Origin: JAYYZW01 sp036339995
GTDB lineage: Bacteria > Pseudomonadota > Gammaproteobacteria > Ga0077536
DNA length: 6,706 nucleotides
NCBI GenBank assembly: GCA_036339995.1
Contig: JAYYZW010000094.1
Span: 1-6,706 of the forward strand
Direction: 5' to 3'
Part shown: positions 1-6,550 of the stretch, piece by piece
How positions within the stretch are numbered: the first letter of the stretch is position 1
Layout: every line of letters starts with the position of its first letter
Notes under the pieces: model-generated
Database searches by the model: none
Told to the model about the DNA's origin: nothing
The model's input: the letters and a program-made list of their open reading frames with translations, nothing else
Translations under genes and position numbers: made by a program

Positions 1-207
1 GGTTGCTAAAGCCTGCTCGAAGCTTGGGAACTCGACGACGACGGTGCGCTCCTTTACGCCGGCCTCGAAGGCCTCTATTCGTCCGCCACGTGCAAGGAAC
101 GTCCCGCCACCGCTCGCAACCGCCGGTCCTGCGAGCTTGGCGTACTCCCCCATCGCATCGGCGTTCTTGATCGCACGGTAGCAGCTAACCCAATACCCTT
201 TCGCCAT
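1..207 (-). CDS. DUF1330 domain-containing small protein (partial, C-terminus cut by window edge)
   Basis: The 69 visible residues begin MAKGYWVSCYRAIKNAD and continue through GEYAKLAGPAVASGGGTFLARGG, IEAFEAG and ERTVVVEFPSFEQALA. This is the pattern of the DUF1330 family (about 95-100 residues, dimeric alpha/beta-barrel fold): an N-terminal strand with GYW, a helix with a Y-x-K/A-L motif, the F-L-x-R-G-G turn, and the V-V-V-E-F-P-S-x-E-x-A-L strand. The family has no firmly assigned reaction. The start is the ATG at 205-207, preceded by a near-perfect AGGAGG at good spacing. No stop is reached before the window edge, so roughly a quarter to a third of the protein is missing. It lies downstream of the dioxygenase beta gene on the same strand, in the slot where a reductase gene often sits in benzoate-type clusters. 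It may be co-transcribed, but the 184-bp gap could also hold its own promoter. A small accessory or isomerase/decarboxylase-like role in the same pathway is only a guess. Confidence 0.88.
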   Translation of the reverse strand, partial: MAKGYWVSCYRAIKNADAMGEYAKLAGPAVASGGGTFLARGGRIEAFEAGVKERTVVVEFPSFEQALAT

Positions 208-213
208 AATCTT

Positions 214-219
214 CCTCCT
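214..219 (-). promoter_or_regulatory. Strong Shine-Dalgarno of the DUF1330 gene
   Basis: The minus strand reads AGGAGG six bases before the ATG at 207-205 (intervening AAGATT). This is the strongest ribosome-binding site in the window and fixes the start of the DUF1330 gene. It contrasts with the beta-subunit gene, which has no visible site and relies on an ATGA overlap. Confidence 0.8.
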
Positions 220-235
220 CTTGTCGATTAGATCT

Positions 236-262
236 TTTATAGTGATAACGAGACCATTCCAA
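236..262 (-). promoter_or_regulatory. Possible promoter for the DUF1330 gene
   Basis: On the minus strand TTGGAA (257-262) and TATAAA (236-241) resemble -35 and -10 hexamers. The spacer is only 15 bases, shorter than the preferred 17. The AT-rich patch stands out from the GC-rich surroundings and sits about 30 bases before the start codon. This is pattern matching only and weakly supported. Confidence 0.25.
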
Positions 263-298
263 TTGTGAACGTGGCCCGAATTCCCAACGTACGCAAGT

Positions 299-336
299 CC
301 CTAGCGCATTGATTAGCGTCCTAAAACGCTCTAGGG
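299..336. repeat. Nested inverted repeat between dioxygenase beta gene and DUF1330 gene
   Basis: Outer arms CCCTAG (299-304) and CTAGGG (331-336) enclose inner arms AGCGT (315-319) and ACGCT (326-330). The inner and outer arms are directly adjacent on the right side, and a 10-base bulge lies on the left. As RNA this makes an 11-bp stem with a 6-base loop and one bulge. There is no U-tract after it in either direction, so it is not a standard intrinsic terminator. It could be an mRNA-processing or stabilising hairpin, or a protein-binding site in the intercistronic gap. Confidence 0.45.
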
Positions 337-355
337 GGCCGCGGTCTGGATCGTG

Positions 356-370
356 AGTGCGAACCGCACT
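356..370. repeat. Short perfect inverted repeat just after the beta-subunit stop
   Basis: AGTGCG (356-361) and CGCACT (365-370) are perfect complements around a 3-base centre. The repeat lies 22 bases beyond the minus-strand stop codon of the dioxygenase beta gene. On the minus strand no run of T follows, so a factor-independent terminator is not supported. A weak hairpin ending the dioxygenase message or an operator half-site pair are both possible. Confidence 0.3.
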
Positions 371-391
371 GCAATCACCTTTTTCCACGAT

Positions 392-895
392 TCAAATACT
401 ATAAAAGTCGATCACGGTCTGAATGTAGTCGTTGAGCAGAACCAGCTTTTTTCGAAGAATGCGCAGGTCGCCGTCAACGCGCACCAGACCGTGTTCACAG
501 CGGGCGAACAATATGTGCTGCTCACGCCGCTTCACGTCGAAGATATGGGTAGTTGTGATCGATCGTACGGTCAGCATGTCGTCGTCTGCGCCCGTCGTCA
601 CCATGACGTTGCTTACCGCGTGGGCCGTGCGCGGTAACGGCGACGAGGCGGCGGATCGTCCCGATCGGCCCCGCGAAACTCGCTCCTCAAGCTGCACTCG
701 CGAAGAGATATATATTAACGCGATCTCGTTCTCCGGATCTTCCGTAACCCGGTCTTCGTCTCGCCACGCCGGCACCCAGAATTCGGCTTGCTCATGATAA
801 AGGCTGAGCCAGTCGTCCCAGCGACGTTCGTCGAGAAAATGCGCCTCTCGGTAAAGCAATTCCGCCGCCATCTGCAGCGTTTCAGTCTCCGTCAT
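392..895 (-). CDS. Aromatic-ring-hydroxylating dioxygenase, small (beta) subunit
   Basis: The protein has 167 residues, the normal size for the beta subunit of alpha3beta3 Rieske dioxygenases (SnoaL/NTF2-like fold). The N-terminal part reads LLYREAHFLDERRWDDWLSL then AEFWVPAW (residues 14-44), the usual opening helix and first strand. A segment VQLEERVSRGRSGR leads into PLPRTAHAVSNV, matching the family's E-x-R-V ... P-x-R-T-x-H-x-V-S-N-V signature. The C-terminus ends in a strand with RILRKKLVLLND. The beta subunit is structural and has no iron or cluster ligands. The start chosen is the ATG at 893-895, which overlaps the alpha stop as ATGA. It has no visible Shine-Dalgarno, so translation is probably coupled to the alpha gene. 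A longer reading from 967 would lie wholly within the alpha coding sequence and lacks family similarity in the extra residues. The residues around AASSP replace the more common AQDPP-like stretch. Confidence 0.95.
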   Translation of the reverse strand: MTETETLQMAAELLYREAHFLDERRWDDWLSLYHEQAEFWVPAWRDEDRVTEDPENEIALIYISSRVQLEERVSRGRSGRSAASSPLPRTAHAVSNVMVTTGADDDMLTVRSITTTHIFDVKRREQHILFARCEHGLVRVDGDLRILRKKLVLLNDYIQTVIDFYSI

Positions 896-2253
896 TCTGC
901 CGAGGCGTGGGCAAGGTAGGGCCGTCTGTATTCCTGGCTCAGGCCCTTCATCAGGAGCCGGCGCCATTCCCGGTGTTGCGAGTGGAAGATGGTTTCGTCG
1001 CCAAGCGCCGCGCTGGTGGAGACGGAAGTTTCGGCATCGATGCCGAGCTCTCGGGCGTCGTCGTTAGGGCCCGGCCGCACTTCCGTTAGGCCGCGCATAT
1101 AGCCCTGGTGCCAGTCAACCCATTCGCTCTGCTGGCCGGTCTGGCACGCATCGAACACAGCCATATCGTCCGGCGTCGCCAGGCCACTCGGGTTGTGAAA
1201 TTCTTCGTACTGGCGTAATCGGCGTATTCTTGCAGCACGGCTCTCGCCCTTGGGCGCGATGCAATAGGTGGTGATCTCCGTCTTGTCAGGTGCCAGCGGC
1301 CGATTGATCCGGACTTGCAGGACCGGCGCCTCGATGAGCTGGAAGTTTGGAAATACAAGCAAATTTCGGGTGCGCAGCATCCACTTGAAGCGGATCTCAC
1401 CGACCCGCTGAAGCACTTCTTCGCGGTCGAGCCACAGCGCGCGCAGTGTCTCGTCCTCAATCGCGCTCCACATTACGTTGTGGCCGTGCGCGAAGGTTAA
1501 CGAGCCGCGTTCTAGATCACGCACGTTGTAGGTGCGCTGGAACGACACCTCTGCAGCGTCGGGTTTTCGGTTGCCAAGGATTTCTAAATACGACGAATGC
1601 GTTGGCACAAAATGGTACGCGTCGGCACTGTTTTCGATTTGCATCTTCCAGTTGCCGTTAATGACGTAAGTCACTGTGCCCGGTATCAGCTCGAACCCGT
1701 CGGCGCTTTGATCGACGCCGAGATCGAGGAACGCGGCAGCACCACCTAGATGCTGTTCCAGCGGCTCTACATCGGGGTTTAGGCTGGCGAAAATAAAGCC
1801 CCGATAGGTGCCGACGTAAGCGACTGACAATAGGTTGTGATCCTCTCGGTCAAACGCTGGGGTATAGCCACCTTCGTCCTCTAGAGTGACGTGAACGTTG
1901 CGTCCAGCACTGTCGTAAGCCCAACCGTGGTAGGGGCAGACGTGGGTCTTTCGGTTTCCTCGCATAAGCCCACAGACCATGGCCCGGCGGTGGCGGCACG
2001 CGTTGAGCAAACAATGGATCTCGCCATCAGCACCGCGCGAGACGATTATCGGTTGGCGCCCGATGTATGTCGTCAGAAAGTCGTGCGGTTCGGGGATCTG
2101 GCATTCGAGGCCGACAAAGACCCATGTCGCTTCAACGATATGCTTCATCTCCAGCTCGAATAGATCCTGCCTGCGGAATACATCGGGGTGGACTCGAAAT
2201 ATACCGTCCTGCGGGCGATCGTCGATCAGCGCATCAATTTCGGCCGGGTTCAT
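892..2253 (-). CDS. Rieske aromatic-ring-hydroxylating dioxygenase, large (alpha) subunit, benzoate/anthranilate type
   Basis: This 453-residue catalytic subunit would insert both atoms of O2 into an aromatic ring to give a cis-diol, using electrons from a separate reductase. The Rieske [2Fe-2S] motif is complete: C86-x-H88 (NACRHR) and C106-x2-H109 (CPYHGW), 17 residues apart. The mononuclear iron site is IENSADAYHFVPTH, with D211 as the likely inter-subunit electron bridge and H214 and H219 as ligands. The third ligand is an Asp of the D362-D363 pair in SGLATPDD. The segments KWMLRTRNLLVFPN, DKTEITTYCIAPKGES and GLATPDDMAVFDACQ strongly resemble benzoate, anthranilate and 2-halobenzoate dioxygenase large subunits, so a carboxylated aromatic substrate is likely but unproven. 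Start ATG at 2251-2253 has AAGGGA upstream (2260-2265). The gene overlaps its beta partner by four bases and is divergent from the hyuAB pair. No reductase or ferredoxin gene is visible. Confidence 0.97.
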   Translation of the reverse strand: MNPAEIDALIDDRPQDGIFRVHPDVFRRQDLFELEMKHIVEATWVFVGLECQIPEPHDFLTTYIGRQPIIVSRGADGEIHCLLNACRHRRAMVCGLMRGNRKTHVCPYHGWAYDSAGRNVHVTLEDEGGYTPAFDREDHNLLSVAYVGTYRGFIFASLNPDVEPLEQHLGGAAAFLDLGVDQSADGFELIPGTVTYVINGNWKMQIENSADAYHFVPTHSSYLEILGNRKPDAAEVSFQRTYNVRDLERGSLTFAHGHNVMWSAIEDETLRALWLDREEVLQRVGEIRFKWMLRTRNLLVFPNFQLIEAPVLQVRINRPLAPDKTEITTYCIAPKGESRAARIRRLRQYEEFHNPSGLATPDDMAVFDACQTGQQSEWVDWHQGYMRGLTEVRPGPNDDARELGIDAETSVSTSAALGDETIFHSQHREWRRLLMKGLSQEYRRPYLAHASAE

Positions 2254-2447
2254 GTTAATTCCCTTCGCGATGTCATCGTCGGGGTGTCTTCAGTCTATGT
2301 TGATGAGCGAATTCGGTCCAGGGTTCCGAGCAATACCTACCTAATTTTCACTACCCTGAGCTTTGTCCTCTATCTGGGCCCAACAACTCGTGCTTAGGGC
2401 ACTAAATACGACTTTTTCAGCAGACTGTATAAAATCACGATTTCTGA

Positions 2448-2462
2448 ACCAGAAGGTCTGGT
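2448..2462. promoter_or_regulatory. Candidate operator: perfect 6-bp inverted repeat in the divergent region
   Basis: ACCAGA (2448-2453) and TCTGGT (2457-2462) are perfect complements around AGG. The right arm forms the front of the extended -10-like sequence TGGTATGAT. A protein bound here would cover that possible promoter, and the minus-strand -35-like TTCTGG also falls inside the dyad. The site is near the middle of the divergent region. The regulator family cannot be named from the arms alone. Confidence 0.35.
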
Positions 2463-2525
2463 ATGATTCCGGCCAACTGTGGACAGTGAGGCTAGCGTAA
2501 CCTAGGCGGTTAAGACACGCGGCCT

Positions 2526-2543
2526 GTTGCACAATTTTGTCAC
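2526..2543. promoter_or_regulatory. Imperfect palindrome upstream of hyuA, possible operator
   Basis: The 18 bases from GTTGCACAA to TTTTGTCAC form an imperfect dyad with six of nine arm positions complementary; the perfect core is ACAA-TT-TTGT. It lies 44 bases before the hyuA start codon, where a repressor could block the message start. Support is the symmetry only. Confidence 0.2.
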
Positions 2544-2575
2544 AGCCCCTGCGATGCGTAGGGCGGCAGTACTTT

Positions 2576-2580
2576 GGAGG
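2576..2580 (+). promoter_or_regulatory. Shine-Dalgarno that fixes the TTG start of hyuA
   Basis: GGAGG ends seven bases before TTG at 2588-2590. The alternative in-frame TTG at 2537 has no such site and would add 17 residues unlike the family, whose proteins usually begin a few residues before the D-x-G-G-T phosphate motif. Confidence 0.8.
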
Positions 2581-2587
2581 ATCAGCT

Positions 2588-4636
2588 TTGTCGTTCATTG
2601 TCGCGGCGGATACGGGTGGGACGTTCACCGATCTTGCCGTTTTCGATCGTGAGCGGGGCCAGATCATTTACGCTAAAAGCCTGACCACCCACAACGACCT
2701 GGTCGAAGGCGTGATGGATTGCATTCGGAAGGTCGATATCAATCTCGCCGAGGCTGCGGTAGTGAAGTTCGGAACTACCCTGGTCATCAACACGTTTGTC
2801 GAGCGCACTGGCGCTAAGACGGCCCTTCTCACCACGGAAGGATTTCGCGACTCCCTCGAAATTGGCCGCGGCAACCGGCCCATCCCCTTCGACTTCCGCT
2901 ACAAGCGCCATCCGGCGCTGGTAGCGCGTGATCTGCGCTTCGAGATCCCCGAGCGCATCGCCGCCGACGGTTCGGTGCTGCGCCATCTAGAGAACGACGC
3001 CATCGACGCTATTGCTGACCGGTTGCGCCAACTCGACATCGAAGCTGTGGCGATTTCGTTTCTCAACGCTTACAGCGAGCCGCGCCATGAGGTGGAAGCA
3101 GCCGAGGCGATACGCCAGGGGCTCCCCGGTAGGTACGTGACGGCCGGCACTGAGCTGACCCGCGAGTGGTATGAATACGAGCGCACAGCGACCGCCGTTG
3201 CCAACGCATACGTCGGCCCCAAGCTCAAGGACTACGTAGCACGGCTCGACCGCAGGCTGCGCCAAGATGGGCTCGGCTGCAGCTTCTATTTGATGGCGTC
3301 CAACGGAGGAGTGTTTTCGGTCGAGCGCGCGGAGCGGCAACCCGTCATGCTGGTAGAATCTGGCCCGGTAGGCGGCTGCATCGGCACCGGCGTCTATGCC
3401 GAAGCGCTCGGTATCGACAAGGCAATCGCCTTCGATATGGGGGGCACCACGGCGAAGTGCGCGGTGGTTGAGAACGGCCGGTTCGAGGTGAGGTCGCCCT
3501 ACTATATCGGCGGAATGGAGCGCGGATTTCCTGTGCGCGGCTCGGTCCTCGACATCGTTGAGGTTGGCGCGGGCGGCGGCTCGATCGCCTGGCTGGACGA
3601 ACAAGGGCGACTTAATGTTGGGCCCAAAAGCGCGGGCTCGGCGCCCGGCCCTGTGTGCTACGGCAACGGCGGGACAGAACCGACCATCACCGACGCCAAC
3701 TTGGTGCTAGGCCGCATCGGTACTGCGTCGTTTTTGGGCGGCGAGTTGCGGCTCGAAGAAGAAGGTGCACGCCGCGCGATCGAAGAACGTGTCGCTTCAC
3801 CGCTGGGATTTGCCGGCGAATCGGGGCTCGACGATACTGCTCAGGGCATACTTGCGCTCGGGACTACGACCATGGCCGGCGCAATCAAGCAGATCACCAT
3901 CGAACGAGGTCTCGACCCGCGTGAATTCGTGCTGTTCGCTTTCGGCGGTGGCGGGCCTCTGCACGCGACGCAGATCGCGCGCGAGCTTGCGGTTCCCCTT
4001 GTGGTCGTTCCGCCCGAACCGGGTATATTTTCTGCGCTTGGCATGATCCTCGCCGATGCAAGGATCGACGAGGCCCGGACGTTCCTCCGCGAACTCGCGG
4101 ACGAAACCGTGGCAGAGATCGAGGAAGCGTTCATTGCGATGGAATACGCCATGCGCAAAAAGCTCGAGAGCGAGCTCGATTCACCGTCGATCTTGTTTGA
4201 GCGTCAGGCCGACATGCGGTTCCGTGGCCAACGTCACACACTGCGCACCACAATTGGGTCCGCGCGTGATGCGACGGCTATGCGCCGCGCCTTTGAGACG
4301 ACCTACGAGCGCAAGTTCGGCCACGTCGAAGTGGCATCGCCCATCGAGTTCGTCGGGCTGGTGTTGACTGGGATCGGACGCATCGAGCGACCCGAGCTGG
4401 AGGGTCTCAGGCTGGTTGCGACCGAGGGTGTCGCTACCGCTCTCAATCAACGCAAAGTTCATTTCGGTGGGCCAGAGCGCATCATGACGCCGGTGCTGGC
4501 GCGCGCGCAATTGAAGATGGGCTACAAGTCGGCGGGGCCGGCCATAATCGAAGAGTACGGATCAACCACCGTGGTCGGTCCCGAAGACCGTTTCGAGATC
4601 GGCCGTCTCGGCGAGATCCGGATCCATTGCGAGTGA
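2588..4636 (+). CDS. hyuA: Hydantoinase/oxoprolinase-family ATPase subunit (HyuA type)
   Basis: With the TTG start the protein has 682 residues, the usual length for HyuA-like subunits. These pair with HyuB to couple ATP hydrolysis to opening of a cyclic amide (N-methylhydantoin, 5-oxoproline, lactams) or, in relatives, to carboxylation of ketones. The fold is of the actin/sugar-kinase type. The N-terminal domain (about 3-185) has the phosphate loop DTGGTFTD at 8-15, then VVKFGTTLVINT and TTEGFRDSLEIGRGNRP. The central domain (about 200-500) carries NGGVFS, VESGPVGG (256-263), the second phosphate motif FDMGGTTAK (282-290), VGAGGGSI, SAGSAPGPVCYG and FAFGGGGPLHA (450-460). The C-terminal domain holds the DMRFRGQ strand and ends with AGPAIIEEYGSTTVVGP. 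All expected ATP-site motifs are intact. It is followed within 8 bases by its partner hyuB. The symbol is a family label; the true substrate is unknown. A third (gamma) subunit as in acetone carboxylase is absent. Confidence 0.94.
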   Translation: MSFIVAADTGGTFTDLAVFDRERGQIIYAKSLTTHNDLVEGVMDCIRKVDINLAEAAVVKFGTTLVINTFVERTGAKTALLTTEGFRDSLEIGRGNRPIPFDFRYKRHPALVARDLRFEIPERIAADGSVLRHLENDAIDAIADRLRQLDIEAVAISFLNAYSEPRHEVEAAEAIRQGLPGRYVTAGTELTREWYEYERTATAVANAYVGPKLKDYVARLDRRLRQDGLGCSFYLMASNGGVFSVERAERQPVMLVESGPVGGCIGTGVYAEALGIDKAIAFDMGGTTAKCAVVENGRFEVRSPYYIGGMERGFPVRGSVLDIVEVGAGGGSIAWLDEQGRLNVGPKSAGSAPGPVCYGNGGTEPTITDANLVLGRIGTASFLGGELRLEEEGARRAIEERVASPLGFAGESGLDDTAQGILALGTTTMAGAIKQITIERGLDPREFVLFAFGGGGPLHATQIARELAVPLVVVPPEPGIFSALGMILADARIDEARTFLRELADETVAEIEEAFIAMEYAMRKKLESELDSPSILFERQADMRFRGQRHTLRTTIGSARDATAMRRAFETTYERKFGHVEVASPIEFVGLVLTGIGRIERPELEGLRLVATEGVATALNQRKVHFGGPERIMTPVLARAQLKMGYKSAGPAIIEEYGSTTVVGPEDRFEIGRLGEIRIHCE

Positions 4637-4644
4637 AGCGAGCC

Positions 4645-6417
4645 ATGTCCCCAGACGCCAGCATGATCCAAACTACCCACGGCACGGTCAACCCGATCAC
4701 CGCGGAGATCATCCGCTACGGTCTGCTGTCGATCCCCAACCAGATCGACGTGAATATCACGCGCACCGCATACAGCCCGCTGGTTTACGAGTACAAGGAC
4801 TATGCCGTCGGTATCGTCGACCCGGAAGGAAAGCTGATTTCGCAATCCCAGGGCGGCATTCCGCTGTTCGTGGCCAACGCACTTGGCGCGGCGGTGCTCG
4901 ACGGTATCCACGTGCATGGCCCGGACGGCATCGTCGAGGGCGACGTGTTGATCTCCAACCACGCTGGCACCCTCGGCCAGCACCTCAACAACGTGGTTAT
5001 GTACACGCCGGTATTCGAAGGCGGTGAATGCGTCGCGTTCATGTGCGTTCTGGTGCATTGGATCGATGTCGGCGGCCTGGTCGTGGGTTCCATCGCGCCG
5101 GTCGGGGCGACGGAGATATATCAGGAGGGGATCCAGTATCGCAGTGTCAAGCTGTGGTCGCGCGGCGAGTCGATGAACGATGTCTATCGCATCATCGAAA
5201 ACAACACGCGGTTTCCGCGCCAGCTGCTGGGCGATATCGAGTCTCAACTCGCCGGCTGTTTGATGGGGCGCGACCTCATCGCGGCACAGGTGCGGAAATA
5301 CGGGATCGAAACCGTGCGCGGCGCGATCGAACTTATGTGGCAGCGATCGGAGGCGGCGGCGCGTGCGGCGATCCAGAAGATCCCCGACGGCGTATACCGT
5401 GCGGGATCGTTCCTCGACAACGATGGTGTCGACCTTGAGAGGAAGATGCCAATCGAGGTCGAGGTCGTCGTCGAGAGCGACGAGATGACGGTCGATTTTT
5501 CGGGCGTGGCCGAACAGGTCAATGGCCCGATTAATTCGGGCCGCGAGGGCGGTGCGGTGACTGCGGCGCGCATCGCTTTCAAGTATATCGCCGCGCCCGA
5601 TGAACCGGCCAACGACGGTAGCTTCCGTCCGCTCCATGTGGTAATTCCCGATGGCAAATTTCTGAGCGCGTCGCACGATGCCCCCATGGGGCTCTACAGC
5701 GCGCCGCTGCCGACGGTGATCGACACGGTGGTGAAGGCGCTGGTTGATGCGGCACCCGAACACGTTGCGGCCGGCCATCACGGAAATTTCTGCATCCATA
5801 CCCTCGCCGGGTACGACCCGCGTACCGGCGAGCCGTTCTATAATCTGAGTGCCGCCGATGGTGGCTGGGGCGCATCCCACGGCCACGACGGGCCGGCGCA
5901 TTACAAGACCATGGCCCATGGCGATACGCTCGCCATTCCGGTGGAAGTTCAGGAGGCTCTGTTTCCCTTGCGCGTCGAGCGCTGGCAGGTGCGTCAGGAT
6001 TCCGCCGGTGCCGGCGAATGGCGAGGCGGTACCGGGCTCGACAAAGTCGTCACTCCGCTGGTGCCGTGCCACGTTCACGTGTTCAACGAGCGCACTGGCT
6101 GCCCTCCCTGGGGAATACTGGGCGGGCACGACGGTGCCGCGCCGCAAATCGCCGTCGAGCGGCCGGGCCAGGTGCCGAAGGAGGAACGCAAGGCCAACGT
6201 TCCGGTCGGCCCCGGCGACCGCGTGCACGTGCTGACCTCGGGCGGCGGCGGCTACGGCGATCCATTGGTGCGAGATGCTGATAGGGTCGCCACGGACGTG
6301 AGGCTCGGCTATATCTCACGCGAGGCGGCCTGGCGGGACTACGGCGTGGCTCTAGATCCCGATGGCAGCGTTCTCGATCGCGAAACTAAGATCGAACGGG
6401 TTCAGCGCGCTAAGTGA
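4645..6417 (+). CDS. hyuB: Hydantoinase/oxoprolinase-family catalytic subunit (HyuB type) with altered metal-site motif
   Basis: The 590-residue protein matches the HyuB family along its length: NPITAEIIRYGL at 16-27 (the usual DPITLEVIRNAL opening), TRTAYSP, GIVDPEGKLISQSQG, a metal-site region at 100-144, INSGREGG, GGWGASHGHDGP, PVEVQEALFPLRVERWQVRQDSAGAGEWRGG, ERTGCPPWGILGGHDG and a closing SGGGGYGDP. It acts with HyuA in the cytoplasm; no signal peptide is seen. In most relatives the metal region reads like NDPYxGGTHxPD then HxxDxGG. Here it reads NHAGTLGQHLNN (105-116) then H138-W-I-D141-V-G-G, so H113 and H138 are kept but Asn116 sits where Asp is normal. Start choice is uncertain: ATG 4645 is 8 bases after the hyuA stop with only a weak purine-rich lead. 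GTG 4633 would overlap that stop as GTGA, and ATG 4663 is also possible. A terminal HyuB tail of about 45 residues follows the GGGGYGDP motif. Confidence 0.93.
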   Translation: MSPDASMIQTTHGTVNPITAEIIRYGLLSIPNQIDVNITRTAYSPLVYEYKDYAVGIVDPEGKLISQSQGGIPLFVANALGAAVLDGIHVHGPDGIVEGDVLISNHAGTLGQHLNNVVMYTPVFEGGECVAFMCVLVHWIDVGGLVVGSIAPVGATEIYQEGIQYRSVKLWSRGESMNDVYRIIENNTRFPRQLLGDIESQLAGCLMGRDLIAAQVRKYGIETVRGAIELMWQRSEAAARAAIQKIPDGVYRAGSFLDNDGVDLERKMPIEVEVVVESDEMTVDFSGVAEQVNGPINSGREGGAVTAARIAFKYIAAPDEPANDGSFRPLHVVIPDGKFLSASHDAPMGLYSAPLPTVIDTVVKALVDAAPEHVAAGHHGNFCIHTLAGYDPRTGEPFYNLSAADGGWGASHGHDGPAHYKTMAHGDTLAIPVEVQEALFPLRVERWQVRQDSAGAGEWRGGTGLDKVVTPLVPCHVHVFNERTGCPPWGILGGHDGAAPQIAVERPGQVPKEERKANVPVGPGDRVHVLTSGGGGYGDPLVRDADRVATDVRLGYISREAAWRDYGVALDPDGSVLDRETKIERVQRAK

Positions 6418-6550
6418 GCTCTTCGTTACTCCTGTGAATTACTTACCGGAAACGAACAGGTTTGACGCCAGTACTTCGTACTTAACCGCGCCCTGGCATT
6501 CTACCCCCCGAGCTGTCCGGCATCTGCCAAGAATGCCGCAGGCCGGAAGA
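6418..6550. other. Convergent spacer between hyuB and the flavin monooxygenase gene
   Basis: This 133-bp stretch lies between two converging stop codons and has no gene. It holds several short dyads: AGTAC-TTC-GTACT at 6472-6484, flanked by GCCAG and CTGGC, and the larger CGGCAT...ATGCCG at 6518-6538. None is followed by a clear T-run, so any termination here would be hairpin-poor or Rho-dependent. Confidence 0.5.
6518..6538. terminator. Possible hairpin terminator in the convergent spacer
   Basis: CGGCAT (6518-6523) and ATGCCG (6533-6538) pair perfectly around a 9-base loop. An alternative pairing of TCCGG (6516-6520) with CCGGA (6543-6547) competes with it. The site is 12 bases beyond the minus-strand stop of the flavin monooxygenase gene and about 100 beyond the hyuB stop, as expected for a shared stop signal. 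It lacks a T-run, so confidence is low. Confidence 0.28.

Larger units (their letters stand above)
2254..2587. promoter_or_regulatory. Divergent intergenic control region between dioxygenase and hyuAB operons
   Basis: This 334-bp stretch separates two divergent starts and has no convincing gene. It is visibly richer in A/T than the flanking genes, especially 2340-2470. It must hold promoters for both units. Weak candidates are TATAAA at 2428-2433 and an extended -10-like TGGTATGAT at 2459-2467 on the plus strand, and on the minus strand TTCTGG and TATACA 17 bases apart. None has a good -35 box. Two dyads are visible: ACCAGA-AGG-TCTGGT (2448-2462) and an imperfect 18-bp palindrome at 2526-2543 centred on ACAATTTTGT. 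Either could be an operator for a regulator encoded outside the window. Confidence 0.6.

Noticed and set aside
185..388. A 67-codon minus-strand frame in the gap before the DUF1330 gene
   Set aside because: It overlaps the DUF1330 start in another frame, has no similarity to a known family and no credible ribosome-binding site; the gap is better explained as regulatory.
353..637. A 94-codon plus-strand open frame across the dioxygenase beta gene
   Set aside because: It is antisense to the conserved beta-subunit coding sequence and has no recognisable motif or ribosome-binding site.
2498..2535. A stretch resembling the D-arm of a leucine tRNA (GGTTAAGACACGCGGCCT)
   Set aside because: No acceptor stem, anticodon arm, T-arm (GGTTCGA-type) or CCA can be found around it; the likeness is limited to one arm.
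2987..3604. A 205-codon open frame on the minus strand opposite hyuA
   Set aside because: Shadow of the HyuA coding frame with biased composition and no recognisable domain.
4522..6228. A 568-codon open frame on the minus strand opposite hyuB
   Set aside because: It lies antisense to a complete, well-matched HyuB gene, shows no family motif, is rich in Arg/His/Asp as expected for the reverse of GC-rich codons, and has no ribosome-binding site.
2588..6417. Acetone carboxylase operon
   Set aside because: The two large subunits are related, but the small gamma subunit gene is missing: hyuB is followed at once by a convergent unrelated gene. The general hydantoinase/oxoprolinase label is safer.
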